Shown: in pieces, positions 22,537 to 33,719 of the stretch
How the letters are laid out: each line of letters starts with the position of its first letter
How positions within the stretch are numbered: the first letter of the stretch is position 1
Assembly (NCBI GenBank): GCA_030247885.1
Contig: JAPDRO010000001.1
Location: 2,728,001 to 2,792,000 of the forward strand
Direction: 5' to 3'
Source: Taxawa tesnikishii (nom. ined.)
Lineage: Eukaryota; Ascomycota; Dothideomycetes; Dothideales
DNA: 64,000 nt
Translations under genes and position numbers: made by a program
Notes under the pieces: generated by a model
Databases searched by the model: none
What the model was told of the DNA's origin: nothing
Seen by the model: only the letters and a program-made list of their open reading frames with translations

Positions 22537-23489
22537 ATGGACAGCAACACAAACATCCCAGCAGGGCTGGCTGAGGTTCTTGCAAGGCTCAGGGAGAGCC
22601 AACTCCTGCGCCATCACCACCCTCCAACTCAAACCAGGGAGATCAAGCGCAAAACAATCAGTTCCCCTTGAACTATGCTTCTAGCAATGGCATCGATGCT
22701 GCTTCTCAGTATGGCTATACCGGATACAAAACCCTTCATGATGCATATAACGTAAACGGCAGCCTCCCGCCACAGAGTACCTACAATTACAACGACGTCT
22801 CTATTTCAGGGCATTATAGCGACCACCTCCATGCGCAGTACGCAGCACAAGAAAGAGCTGTCATCATCGACCCTGCCAGCATCACAGAATGGGCGTCAGG
22901 TCTTCGCTGCGTCTCGAAACTGGCCGCGCAGAACGCTGCTTTCGCGGAAGGGATCAAGCATGTTAGTTCACAGATACGCTCTGTTCGAAGCCAAGCTGAC
23001 GGCTGTAGATGATCCAGGAACAGATGAAACACGAGAAACAATGGTACCTTTGCATCTGAATAATTTCTCCGGCGCCAGCGGTGCTGATCCGACACCTCTG
23101 GCAGGTACTCTGAACGTCTGGCCGTCAAAATGCAGGCCGCAAGCCGCAAGAAGGCGGAATTCCATCCTTCGGTCGGTCCAACAGCTCACCTAGTGCTGGA
23201 ACCAAGGGAGCCAGAGGAAACCCTTAGCTCCGAAGATCAACTACAGTTCGAGCTCGCGGCCTTCGACCGCAAGGTCCTGGCCGCACAAACCGCCATGCAA
23301 CAGCACATGACCGGCAAGCTGAAGAGGATGGGCGTACCCTTTTTCGGTACCCAGCCAGATCTAGTTGTTCCGGAGGCCAGCGCAACTTCTGCGAACCGAC
23401 CCAAGTGGAGCCCGTTGATCACGGGTGCGCAATTGCGCGAGCTGCAGATGCGCATGATCCAGCATTTGGAGGACATGTACAAGGATTGA
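22537..23489 (+). CDS. DUF2458-family protein
   Basis: Exons 22537-22961, 23009-23043 and 23105-23489 with introns of 47 and 61 nt. The product starts MDSNTNIPAGLAEVLARLRE, has a low-complexity linker, then the domain core (IIDPASITEWASGLRCVSKL, MIQEQMKHEKQWYSERLAVK) and a C-terminal helical segment (KRMGVPFFGTQPDLV). This is the fungal DUF2458 layout; function unknown. Bridging the start to the domain (ESQ then TPAPSPPSNS) needs one extra A at AA 22601-22602. An in-frame upstream ATG at 22336 would add 67 residues but they look like leader sequence. Confidence 0.7.
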
Positions 23490-23701
23490 ACTTGCGACTT
23501 TCGAGCGCGTCACGGCATTGCAGGGCGTTTTTGTCAGGGTTGCATATATGATACCCTTCCTTGACGTACGAAGCTGGGTGTTTTGAACAAGTAGTGTCGG
23601 GATTTGTACACGCTCTTATTCAATTGTGGGGGTATGAGCATCATGTGCGTCGGAAATGCATTAACCCAACCATCCTAGGCTTTCAACTTCACTTCTGACC
23701 C

Positions 23702-25130
23702 TCATACTCGTTCCCCCATCCGCTGGATCGGCAGATCACCCGGCACAAGCCCGTTCAATCCCAACCCTCCCTCGTTCTGCGATTCGGGCAACCGGTCGTG
23801 CATCGGATCCGGTATCAATTCCGGAGTCACCGAGCGAGAAATCTCGGGCTTGGCAGGCAAAGGCAGGAAACTGTTCGATTTGGGGCTCCTGGGACTGTCG
23901 AGTTTCTCGATGACGGAGTCGCGTTTCTTGCCAGTCGATGCCAGGGATGGCAGGACTTGGTTGAAGCCGCAGTTTGCCGCGACTTGTTCGATGCTTTTGA
24001 AGTACTGAGTGCCAGGTTGGTTAGTGCGTGTCATAGTAGCGGGTGTTTTCGGCGGGTCAGAGGGAGGGAAAAAAGGGTACGGGGCAAAGGTGCAAAAGGG
24101 ACGCGAACGTACTTTTACGGTCTTGACTTTTAGCTCGAGCGTCGCGTCCTCGTCGACGACGATCATTGCGTGTGGGTGCATCTGCAGGCTCGAGAGCGTC
24201 CACATGTGGTTTACGCCCTCTTCGATGCACTTCTGCAACGCCATGCTCTTGTGTGCTCCCGTCACGATGATCACGACTTCTCTTGCCTGTAGTTTTTACT
24301 CGTCAGCACCCGAGCAACGCGCGGTTTGCACTTGCGGCTTCGACCATGGAAGGAAAGGGGATGCTCACGTCTAAGACAGTCTGCACGCCCACCGACAGCG
24401 CCATCTTCGGCACCTTGTTCACGTCGTTCCCAAAGAACCGCGAATTTGCGAGTATTGTATCGTACGCCAGAGTCTTCACGCGCGTGCGCGACGAAAGAGT
24501 CGACCCGGGCTCGTTGAACGCAATGTGTCCGTCCGGCCCGATGCCGCCTAGGAACAGCTCAATGCCACCTGCGCGTTTGATCTTTTCTTCGTACGCGATG
24601 CATTCGGACTCGAGGTCCTCTGCATTGCCGTCGAGGATGTTGATGTTGGCGGGATCGATATTGACGTGCGAGAAGAAGTGCTTATACATGAAAGTGTGGT
24701 AGGACTCGGAGTGGTCGCGTGGGATGCCGACGTACTCATCCTGCTCGTGTAGTCTTTTCAGCACGACTCACATCCCCTTGGCGATCCGGATTTGAGGCGG
24801 CACCATGACGCACCATGTTGAAGGTTACCACGTTGGCGAAAGAGATTTTGCCATTCTTGTGGCTCTGTACCATGTGTCGGTAGATGCCCTCTGGGCTGCT
24901 GCCCGTAGGCAGACCAAGCACGAAAGGTCTCTCGGGGATGGGCCGTAGGAATTTATGCGACCTGGGCTGTGTCAGTTGCGTTCCAGAGCTCTTTACGGTG
25001 TAAGCTAGATCACCGATGATGTAGTCCGCGATGAACGCAGAGGCTTTGTCCTCGTCATCCCGGATGATCAGCCTCCTGTCAAGCTGTCAGAGATCCAAGT
25101 CGTAGAAGAAACTCTTTGCTCGCTTTACAT
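23702..25130 (-). CDS. NAG1: Glucosamine-6-phosphate deaminase (isomerase)
   Basis: The enzyme converts glucosamine-6-phosphate to fructose-6-phosphate and ammonia, feeding amino sugars from chitin turnover into glycolysis. Visible motifs: [79 protein letters not shown] (active-site region) and [15 protein letters not shown]. Inferred exons: 25130-25129, 25075-25014, 24961-24814, 24740-24369, 24286-24113, 24004-23702. The start codon appears split AT|G by a 53-nt intron. The join at [14 protein letters not shown] needs one extra A (TTT at 24952-24954, + strand). A fungal C-terminal extension of about 80 residues carries SP/TP sites ([15 protein letters not shown]). Confidence 0.9.
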
Positions 25131-27265
25131 TTTGTAGATTGTAAGTGGTACGAAACCGGTGGGGAAAATACAGAACGATTATATGCAGGCCGTAGCTACC
25201 TGCACAAGGGATTGAGATTCTTGTCCGGAGAGAGCATTAAAGAAGAGGAGATGGATGTTCCTAACTTGATGATATGGGCGTATACAGATACTGCTACCTA
25301 AAACTTCCTACGTCACATTGTCAAGGTGACCGTAGCGATGGAGGAGCTCTTGGCGGCGTGCTCTGTAGCGACGTCCACCATTGGTTCCGTTATCAGGACA
25401 AGCTACCAGACATGTCACCCTTCATGCTCACCCGTCCGTATGCTATGCTACTGCTAACCCTGTAGGTGAGGGGTCTAAGCTAAAGCTGCCGCCGATGCTA
25501 CTCCAGCGGTCCGACTGAGATGCAACATGCTCGCGTTTCACGAGAGTCGCGATGGGGCAAGCAGTGTTACAGCTGCGAGTAGTCATCATTGGGTAGGGGA
25601 GGTCCAGTGAAGCATTGTCGTCAATAAGCACAAGGCAAGAGATGACGGGAAGGAAGGAAGGAAGGGGTGTGGAGGGGTGGTAATGCAAGATCAAGAGGTT
25701 ACATCAAGGCGTGTTGCGTTGCGTTCGGATCGTTCCGAAGTTCCCGAAGCCGGAAGGAGAGGAAATTCCGCTCACTGGGCGTAATACCTATCGATATCTT
25801 TCGTCGAATTCATACACAGACGGTCACGGTCGTAATGATTCTGCGCAGTAAAAGTACAACAGCTATGAGTTTTGTTTAGTCGATGATGTGGTCTTGACGA
25901 GTGCGAACAGTGCAGAATCACTCTGAGGCTTGCCCGATCCGTGAGTAAGGGTCTGGTACGCTGGTCATTCCAACCGAGCGAAATTCTGTTCGCTGTTTCA
26001 ACGGATGCAGTTTGCATTTGACAGATCTCTACTTCATGACTGTCTGTAAGAGAACTTCTGATATGCATGAAGTGCAGAGCATGTTACACACTCTTCGGTC
26101 CTCTCCATATGATCCGGGAACCCCGGCATCCCTTGATGCTAACAGATATTTATTCCATTGTCAGAGCCGCAGAGGGTGAGAGCAATTAATACGCCCGGCC
26201 TTCCTCCTGTCGCCTGAAGAGTTCCACAGATCTTCACCGTCAGGACACTGCGTCATCTCTCTGGCCCGAATCAACGGAGAGGTGTGCTGACTGGGAAGGG
26301 TTTCCGGGTCTTGGAAGGGGAAAAGAAAGACCTGGTTTCTGTCCACCGATCCACAAATATCGGCGCTGGACACTTGTGTGAAGACATCGGCAATGGCCCT
26401 GCAAGTGCTCGAAGTAGCACAAGAAATCCGACAGACTTCCCTCGGCTGGTGAAGTCGCTCCCTTATACGATCAGTTGATTCGGGATGGCAGAATACTTCG
26501 TGGGTCCGGCCTTCAGCATATCATCCTTGCAACACGCGCTTCGGCTGAAGGACGGCTTGGCCGGGACGTATTACGTGGGCAATGCGCGCTACGGTCAAGA
26601 TCAGGCCGCTGCGCAGTCGCTACGTTCAATCACGGCAAGTGCGAGCTGCTCTTAGGGCTGTAGGATGAAATTGATGTGGCGAACAAGTATGAAGTGGAGG
26701 TGATAGAGATATTGCTGCGTGAGCATGGGGTCGAAACCGAGGCTTCTGCTGGTACCACGGCGCATATGGAGGCCCTGCCGCGCCTGTACCGCTCCAACGA
26801 TGATAGTTTCCCGCGCATCGCCCTCGACGAAAAGCTGACGCTGCCATAGATGGCCGAGACGGCAGACACGTGGGCGTAGGCTGTGGAAAGAAAACCAAAA
26901 CACGGACGCACGAGGTCGACCCGGAAGAGTGCCATTGCTACCTAGACAATCGCCGTGTCGACGAGTTGGATGCTAGCAACGGGAGAGTCGAGACTGAGCC
27001 TTCCCTTTGTTGGGTCATGCAGCACGATGGTGTGTGCGATATTCTGTTTCTGCCGCGGTTGAAAAGAGCGGAGTGCACGCCATGATGTCCATTCTCATCT
27101 CAATTCCTCCTCCTTTCTGTGGTTAATTCAGGCTGCCTTAAGTCCCAATTGCCAAGTGATGATTGTCATTCTTCTCATCTCCTTTGATGGAAAGGATAGT
27201 GAAGTGAGCGATTCTTGGCGCCGCCGTCATTGAACGTGGGGTCTCAGCGTTGGACGGATCGTCCC
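25131..27265. other. Gene-poor region left of the transposon
   Basis: About 2.1 kb with no recognisable gene. It is moderately GC-poor in places but still contains normal CpA/TpG, so it has not been RIPped like the neighbouring element. The only coding-like patch lies at about 26486-26850 (separate entry). Confidence 0.45.
26486..26850 (+). pseudogene. Possible remnant or mis-read small gene, unknown family
   Basis: An ATG at 26486 opens a 56-codon frame (MAEYFVGPAFSISSLQHALR...) that closes near 26654. From 26664 a different frame runs 61 codons to a TAG with coding-like composition (DEIDVANKYEVEVIEILLRE, then RLYRSNDDSFPRIALDEKL). The two could be parts of one gene, but a joining intron would be only ~25 nt, too short to believe. 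I recognise no homologue. It may be a decayed gene, a gene with an error, or chance. Confidence 0.25.
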
Positions 27266-27267
27266 TA

Positions 27268-27378
27268 TTCTCGCGTTCAAAAGGTCCGGGTCTCGAGCGG
27301 GAGAATCCGCTATCCGCCCCGCCAAAAACGCGTTTTTGGCCCGGTTGATGCCTATTTTCATTGTTTTTCTAGATATAG
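27268..27378 (+). repeat. Left terminal inverted repeat
   Basis: 111 bp beginning TTCTCGCGTTCAAAAGGTCC and ending near TTTTTCTAGATATAG. It pairs with 31286-31396 in inverse orientation with about six mismatches. At least three (CTATCC/CTGTCC, GCCTATT/GCCCATT, and GGCC/AGCC) are transitions of the kind RIP makes. The preceding dinucleotide is TA. Confidence 0.92.
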
Positions 27379-29929
27379 TCAACGAATACTACTATTATAG
27401 CTATTATACGTATCTAGAGTGTTATTTTACTATAGATTCTACTTCTTTTAATACTCTAAAGGTTAGTAACTAACTAAAGAACATCTTTATAAGTACTTAG
27501 GAAATTAATAACTTTACTAACTAGATACGCGAAGGTACTATTAATATAGACTACTAAGCTACTACTTAGTTATAAAAGGAGTCGTATATAGTTAAAACTA
27601 ATAAAGAAGATAAGGTAAAGGTTATAAAAGAAGTAAAAGTAATTATAAAAGAAATAAAAAGTAATAAACTAGTTTAAAAAGTAACTTTAAAAGGTATAAA
27701 AGATAGTATTAAGGCTACTATATACTACTAGAAGGCTATTTTAGCTAGTAAAAGAAGCGAAAAAGTAGTTTCCTTTAATAATAAAGTAGAAGAGAATTTT
27801 AAAAGGATTATAAAGTACTTTATATATATTAATACTAGTAAGTACTTTATAAGGCTAGCTAAAGAAGTACTACTTATACGCCCTTAGAGAATTTAACTAA
27901 CTATAAATAAGCTTCTAAAGGGTACTTAGAAGAATATAAAGGCTAGGAAGAGAGTTACTAGGACTTAGTTAATAAAAAACTAGTAATAATAGACGCCTTA
28001 ACTAACTAGAAAGTAGTTTATACTTAGTAACTTATTTAATAACTCGTCTAATAAGCGGCCGCTTATAATACCTACGTAGTTAACTTCGAAGAGATAGTTA
28101 AGTTAATAGTTTAATTAAAAGTAGTTATTACTTATACCTTAATTATTAAATCGAACTACTTAGTAAAAGTAACGTACTAGTTAAAAGAAAAAGGAAAAAT
28201 TATAAAGGAAGAAGGAAGAGTTATAAAAGAAGAAGGACGAGTTACGTTAACTATTAACTAAAAAAGAAGCCTTAGAAACTACGCCTTTTACTTAAAAGGA
28301 TAGTAATATAAGTAAGACTCGAATAACTTTAGTATTACTTTAAAGAACTTCTCGGCCTTATTATAAGCTAGTTATACTTATAAAGATAAAGTTTAAGGCT
28401 TACTATAATTACCGACTTATCTTTTATATTAATAGCGTATTAAATACTACTTTTAAGGACTTCTAAATAAACTAATATAAGCGTACTAACGCTACTATTA
28501 TAAAGGATACTACTTTACTTAATAAAATAGAGTCTAAGTCCTTTTACTACTATAAACGTATAACTATTATTACCTTAATAATAGCTATACGTCCTCTAAG
28601 TACTATTATAGTAGGGTAGCTTCTACTTCTCTATTACTACCTAAATAGTTAAGTACTACTACGTAACTCTATATTACGTAACTTTACTCCTTATATTTAC
28701 CTTTCGAAGGATAATAGCGAGGGATTTATTATAAGAATAGAAACTAGAGATAGTTACTTATTACTACTACCTTTCCTTTCTATTATACTATAATAAATAC
28801 TATTAACACGCTAGATAACTAAGAAGAATAATAGAGTATTATTAACTATATATAATTTAACGAAGCTACTAAATATAAAGCTTACTTTATTATAGTAGTA
28901 AATATTTATTCTTTTAACTAGATAGATCGCCTTTAAAACTAGTATTAACTCTAGTATTAGTTTTATTACCTTAATTACCTTAGTTACCTTAATTACTTTA
29001 GCTATCCTTTAGTAACTTTACTACTTCTTTTAATACTCCTCTAGTATAACTAAATTAATAGCGTAAAGAGAAGTAAAAGAAAAGAAAGGAAGTTAGTAAG
29101 AAATTAAAGAAATAGTCGAAGTAGTATTATAGTAAGTAAGGCTCTTTTTAAGAGGAAATCTAAAAGTACTATAGCTATAATAATAGCTAGTATTACTACT
29201 AGTCTTATATTATAGCCTATTTTTACTATCTTAATTTATTTACTAGTTAAGATAAGTACTTTATTATCTTATTATAAATAAGTAGCTACTAGAGAAGGGT
29301 AATTAATAATAGTATAAGTAGTATAGTAAAGAAGCCTTTAAAGACTATTATTATAAATATCCTAAAGGACTATAAATAAATACTCGATAAGACTATAAAG
29401 AGTAAGTAAAAGCGTTAATAGTAATAGTTATAAAATAGTAGTTTATTAGTTATATATAATATTACTAGATAGAGTAGCTAGTAACTACCTTAATAAGTAC
29501 CTTAATTAAGTCCTTAACCCTCTTTTTAGTAGACCCTTTTAGCTAGCTAATAATACCTTTATATTACTTAGAGTTTCTAGTAAGTAGCTCTCTACTAGTT
29601 ACTACTATAAATCCTTTATAACTATAGCTTTTCTTTAACTAGTTAATATTATAAGTTACTTTAACTATATAGTAGAAGTTAAAGAACTATTATAACTTAC
29701 TAAAAGAAGGTTTTTAAACCTTAAAGCTAATAAGGAGAAACTAAGATAATAAGCTAAAGGAAATTATTAAGGAATATAGTATTCGTCGTATTATTCTTAA
29801 TTACTTACTAGTCTATATATAAAGTCTAAGCTACTATATTTCTATAAGTAATAATAATAGTACTAGTAGTAGCGAAAAGGCTTTAAATAGTACTAGTAAC
29901 TAGGATAGTAATAGTAGCGAAGAGGAAGA

Positions 29930-30090
29930 TAAGGACGAGGTAATAGTACGTAATATTTAAGGATAAAAATAAGGATAAAAATAAGATAAGTTAAAAGACG
30001 AGTTAAAGGACGAGTTAATAGTACGTAATATTTAAGGATAAAGACGAAATAAGTCGAAAGACGAGTTAGTAATACGTAATATCTTATAGT
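29930..30090 (+). repeat. Degenerate tandem repeat inside the RIPped element
   Basis: Three imperfect copies of a unit containing GACGAG...TAATAGTACGTAATAT with AAGGATAAA spacers lie between about 29933 and 30085. They survive RIP well enough to be recognised. They probably derive from a repeated charged stretch or a subterminal repeat array of the original element. Confidence 0.6.
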
Positions 30091-31285
30091 ATTTTAATAG
30101 TAATTTCGAACTTATATATAACTCTTTTTAAATAACTCTCTAAAGTCTACTTTCTCGTCCCTTTAAAAGTAATTATAAGTATCCTTAAGGAACCTTTTAA
30201 ACTACTCTTTATAATACTCTTTACTATAAATTAAATATAGCGCTTAATTACGCCGTAGTTACTACTTTAATAAATAGAAGGTTAACTTAATAGAGTTATA
30301 GTCTAATAAGTAAGGTAATAGAAACTTTACTTTAACGTTAAACTAACTATAAAGTACCTTTACCTTTATTAGCTAATAAGTTTTATAGTTATCTATTACT
30401 ATTTACTTTCTAAATCCTCGTAATTATAGTAATATACGTTACTCTAACTAGTAAAGGAATATCTCGGCTATAATAAAGCCTTTAATAACTAAGGTAATAC
30501 CCTCTAAGTAGCTATTAATAATAAGCGCTAATAAGATTAAATACTAAGTAATATACTTTAAGATTTTAGTATTAATATATAGTTAACTTCTTAGTAACTA
30601 GCTATTACGCTTATATAGCGTTTTTTCGCTACTATTACTTTCGTTTACGTATATTAACTAGTCTTTCTTTATACTTTATAGCTACTTATTAAAAATAGTA
30701 CGCTAGATCGAATTACGCTAAGTAGTTATACGTTACTATATCTTATTAATAAAGTCTAGTCTTACAAGCGTACGAGATACTATAGGCCTTAATATCTAGA
30801 CGTTAAAACGTATAGTTAACTCTTATATTAACTTATTTTAATAAGTATTTTACCTTATATTATCCTTCTTAAAAAGTAACTATATAATATAATCCTTTAT
30901 CTTCGGAGTAATAACTAGTAGTCTTCTACCCTTTAATAGTATAGCTAAAAGTCTTATAATACTTTTATATACGTTAAAGTTTTCCTTTTTATAATAAAAC
31001 GCTATCTTTAAGCCTTTACCTTTAAATAATACTATAATTTAACTTCTTTTAAACTAGTTATCTTCGAAATACTCTTATAGCCGTACCTTATCGTAAGGGG
31101 TAAAGGGAGCTATAGTAATTACTAGTAAATAGTTATCTTAACTAGTTATAACTTATAGTAGCTATAATAAATATTTATATATTATAAAAGGCTATAAAAC
31201 TCGTATAACTTAGTAGATTTACTCGCTAACGTTAAAAGAGCTTAGAGACACTATATTTGGAAGGTATTACTTTATGGTTGAAGGG

Positions 31286-31396
31286 CTATATCTTGAAAAA
31301 CAATGAAAATGGGCATCAACCGGGCTAAAAACGCGATTTTGGCGGGGCGGACAGCGGATTTTCCCGCTCGAGACCCGGACCTTTTGAACGCGAGAA
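31286..31396 (-). repeat. Right terminal inverted repeat
   Basis: The inverted partner of 27268-27378, ending CTTTTGAACGCGAGAA next to a TA. It retains CpA and TpG sites missing in the interior, so the RIP boundary lies just inside the TIR at about 31250-31285. Confidence 0.92.
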
Positions 31397-31574
31397 TACC
31401 TCGCATCCTCCACGTCTGTCAGAACCTTGTATAACCAATCATCACACAAGTATATTGCCGTGACGCCTATCTTGCATGCGACCATCAGCGATGGCGTGCT
31501 TGCTACATATCTTATGCGACAGCTTGGTACTCATTGAGATAATATAAAGGACCTCAGCCGCCTCTTAGTCAGTC

Positions 31575-33421
31575 ATGTCCATCGAGCTGCAATCCTTCGA
31601 GGAACAACGGCCACTCATGTCCGAGATGACAGACCACAAAAACGAGGCTACAGCGGAGTCCGGCGAGCCCACGATGGGGAAGGCATCGCTGCGGGCATCG
31701 ATTCAGCAGCAGCCATCCCCAAGGGCACCATCGATCCTGTCTATGAGGCCAAAGCGCGCGTCTTGAACCACGCCATCCAGGAGATTGGAATGGGCTGGTA
31801 AGACAGAAGCTCACTCCAATATCGGTGTTTACTAAAGAAACTAAGGTACCAATGGCAGCTCTTCATCGTCGTGGGCTTCGGCTGGGCAAACGACAACCTT
31901 TGGCCCATCGTCACGTCGCTCATCTTCACGCCCATCACGAACGAGTTCAGCCCCTCGCGCCCTCCACTGCTAAGTCTGGCGCAAAACATCGGGCTACTCG
32001 CGGGCGCCGTCTTCTGGGGCTTCGGGTGCGACGTCTTTGGCCGACGATGGGCGTTTAACCTGACCCTAGGCGTCACCGCAGTGTTCGGGTTGATCGCAGC
32101 AAGCGCGCCGAATTTCGTTGCCATCGGATGTTTTGCGGCCCTGTGGTCGTTTGGCGTGGGCGGAAATCTGCCAGTCGACTCGGCCGTATTCCTCGAGTTT
32201 CTGCCGGGAAGCCATCAGTATCTGTTGACTATCCTTTCGATCGATTGGGCGATTGCGCAGGTCATTGCGACGCTCGTTGCCTGGCCTTTGCTGTCGAATC
32301 TGACGTGTTCGGAAACGCAGACGACGTGTACGAGGAGTGAGAACATGGGGTGGCGGTACTTTGTTGTCGTTATGGGAGGCATCAGCATGATTGAGTATGA
32401 TCAGACGGGCATCCCGATCTGATTTACTTAGGTGGCGGACTAACCGTTCTCAGGTTCGTAATTCGCTTCGTCTTCTTCACGGTTTACGAGTCGCCCAAGT
32501 ATCACATGGGCAAAGGGCACGACGAGAAAGCCGTCGAGATAGTCCACGAAGTAGCGCGCCGGAACGGCAAGACGTCGAACCTGACGGTTGAAGATCTCAA
32601 AGCATGCGAGGGCATCGAGGGGGCAGCAAGTGTTCAGCACACAGACGCGGCAGCGGCCATCAAGCGCAAGCTCGAAAAGATGAACCTAACACATGTACGG
32701 GCCCTATTTGCGACGAAAAAACTCGCCTTCTCTACATCCATGATAATGCTAGTTTGGGCGTTTATTGGTCTAGGCTATCCTCTGTACAACGCCTTCTTGC
32801 CGTAAGTTTTCCCAACCCCCTTTCGCCACCTCATCATCACGTCTGACCAAACCGCAGATACATCCAAGCCACCCGTGGCGCCGATTTCGGTGATGGCAGC
32901 ACATATCTCACATACCGCAACACGCTCATCGTCGCCGTTCTCGGGGTTCCAGGTGCCCTGCTCGGCGGTGCCATGGTCGAGATCAAAGGATTCGGTCGGC
33001 GCGGTACGCTTTCACTTTCCACGATCCTGACGGGAGTATTCCTGTACTGTTCGACAACCGCTACGACGTCCGATGCCCTGCTGGGCTGGCAATGTGCATA
33101 CAATTTCTGCAGCAATATCATGTATGCCGTTCTCTACGCTTACACGCCCGAGATCTTCCCGACCAAGGACAGAGGGACCGGGAATGCATTGACGGCGACT
33201 GCGAATCGCATTTTTGGCATTATGGCGGTAGGTGTCGACTCATAGAAACTTCCATGTGTCGAATGTTTTCACCTACTGACGATCGAGTATAGCCGATCAT
33301 TGCCATGTTCGCAAACCTCGAAACGAGTGCTCCTGTTTATACTAGTGGAGCTTTGTTCATTGTGGCTGGCTTGACAGTAATCGCCTTGCCGTTCGAGAGC
33401 CAGGGCAAAGCGAGTCTGTAG
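31575..33421 (+). CDS. MFS transporter, SV2/SVOP-like
   Basis: A 12-helix major facilitator permease, probably at the plasma membrane; substrate unknown. Exons: 31575-31797, 31846-32394, 32454-32801, 32858-33227, 33293-33421, giving about 540 residues. Family marks: the loop 2-3 motif (GFGCDVFGRRWAF), a VYESPKYHM motif after helix 6 and EIFPTKDRGTGNALTATANR before the last helices, as in SV2/SVOP-type and sugar-porter relatives. The N-terminal cytosolic part needs one extra G in GGGG at 31676-31679 to pass from GEPTMG into EGIAAGIDSAA. The gene starts only about 180 bp from the RIPped transposon, and a TATA-like AATATAAAGG lies near 31540. Confidence 0.87.
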
Positions 33422-33719
33422 TCAGTACACTCAAGGTTTATAGCAATGATGCCGTAGGGCATATCGGTCGGCAGCGTGATGGCATGAAAAACAATTTGGA
33501 GTAATCCACGTTACATACAGTCGGCCAGCCAAGGCAATACTGTGTAGCTAAGCACACCTCGACCACAAGAGAGAGGGGTATCAACCATATCATTCCAGCA
33601 AAAATCGTTCAAGCAAGCCTTCCCTGGACCTTTTTGTTATCCCGTCTATCAACATCCCCATACTCTGGAAATCTTTCCCGCTCCTCAACACCAGCGACAG
33701 CCAGCCAACCACGAGGATA

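Larger units (their letters stand above)
27268..31396. mobile_element. 4.13-kb TIR DNA transposon, RIP-saturated and inactive
   Basis: The element is bounded by 111-bp terminal inverted repeats (about 95% identical) and flanked on both sides by TA (27266-27267 and 31397-31398). This fits the TA target duplication of Tc1/mariner-type elements, although 4.1 kb is long for that group. The interior (about 27486-31245) is extremely AT-rich, and I counted only two CpA and no TpG dinucleotides in ~3.76 kb, the signature of repeat-induced point mutation carried to exhaustion. No open frame survives, so the transposase family cannot be read. The TIRs keep normal CpA/TpG. Confidence 0.85.

Noticed and set aside
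24962-25013. Reading NAG1 straight through this 52-nt segment without an intron
   Set aside because: The frame is open but would insert about 18 residues absent from the family between ADYII and the RPFVLG motif. Splicing plus one missing A gives the family spacing exactly.
27215-27400. Small protein genes across the TIRs (similar peptides at both ends of the transposon)
   Set aside because: The matching peptides (YSRVQKVRVSSG...) arise because the TIRs are inverted copies. They are DNA repeats, not genes.
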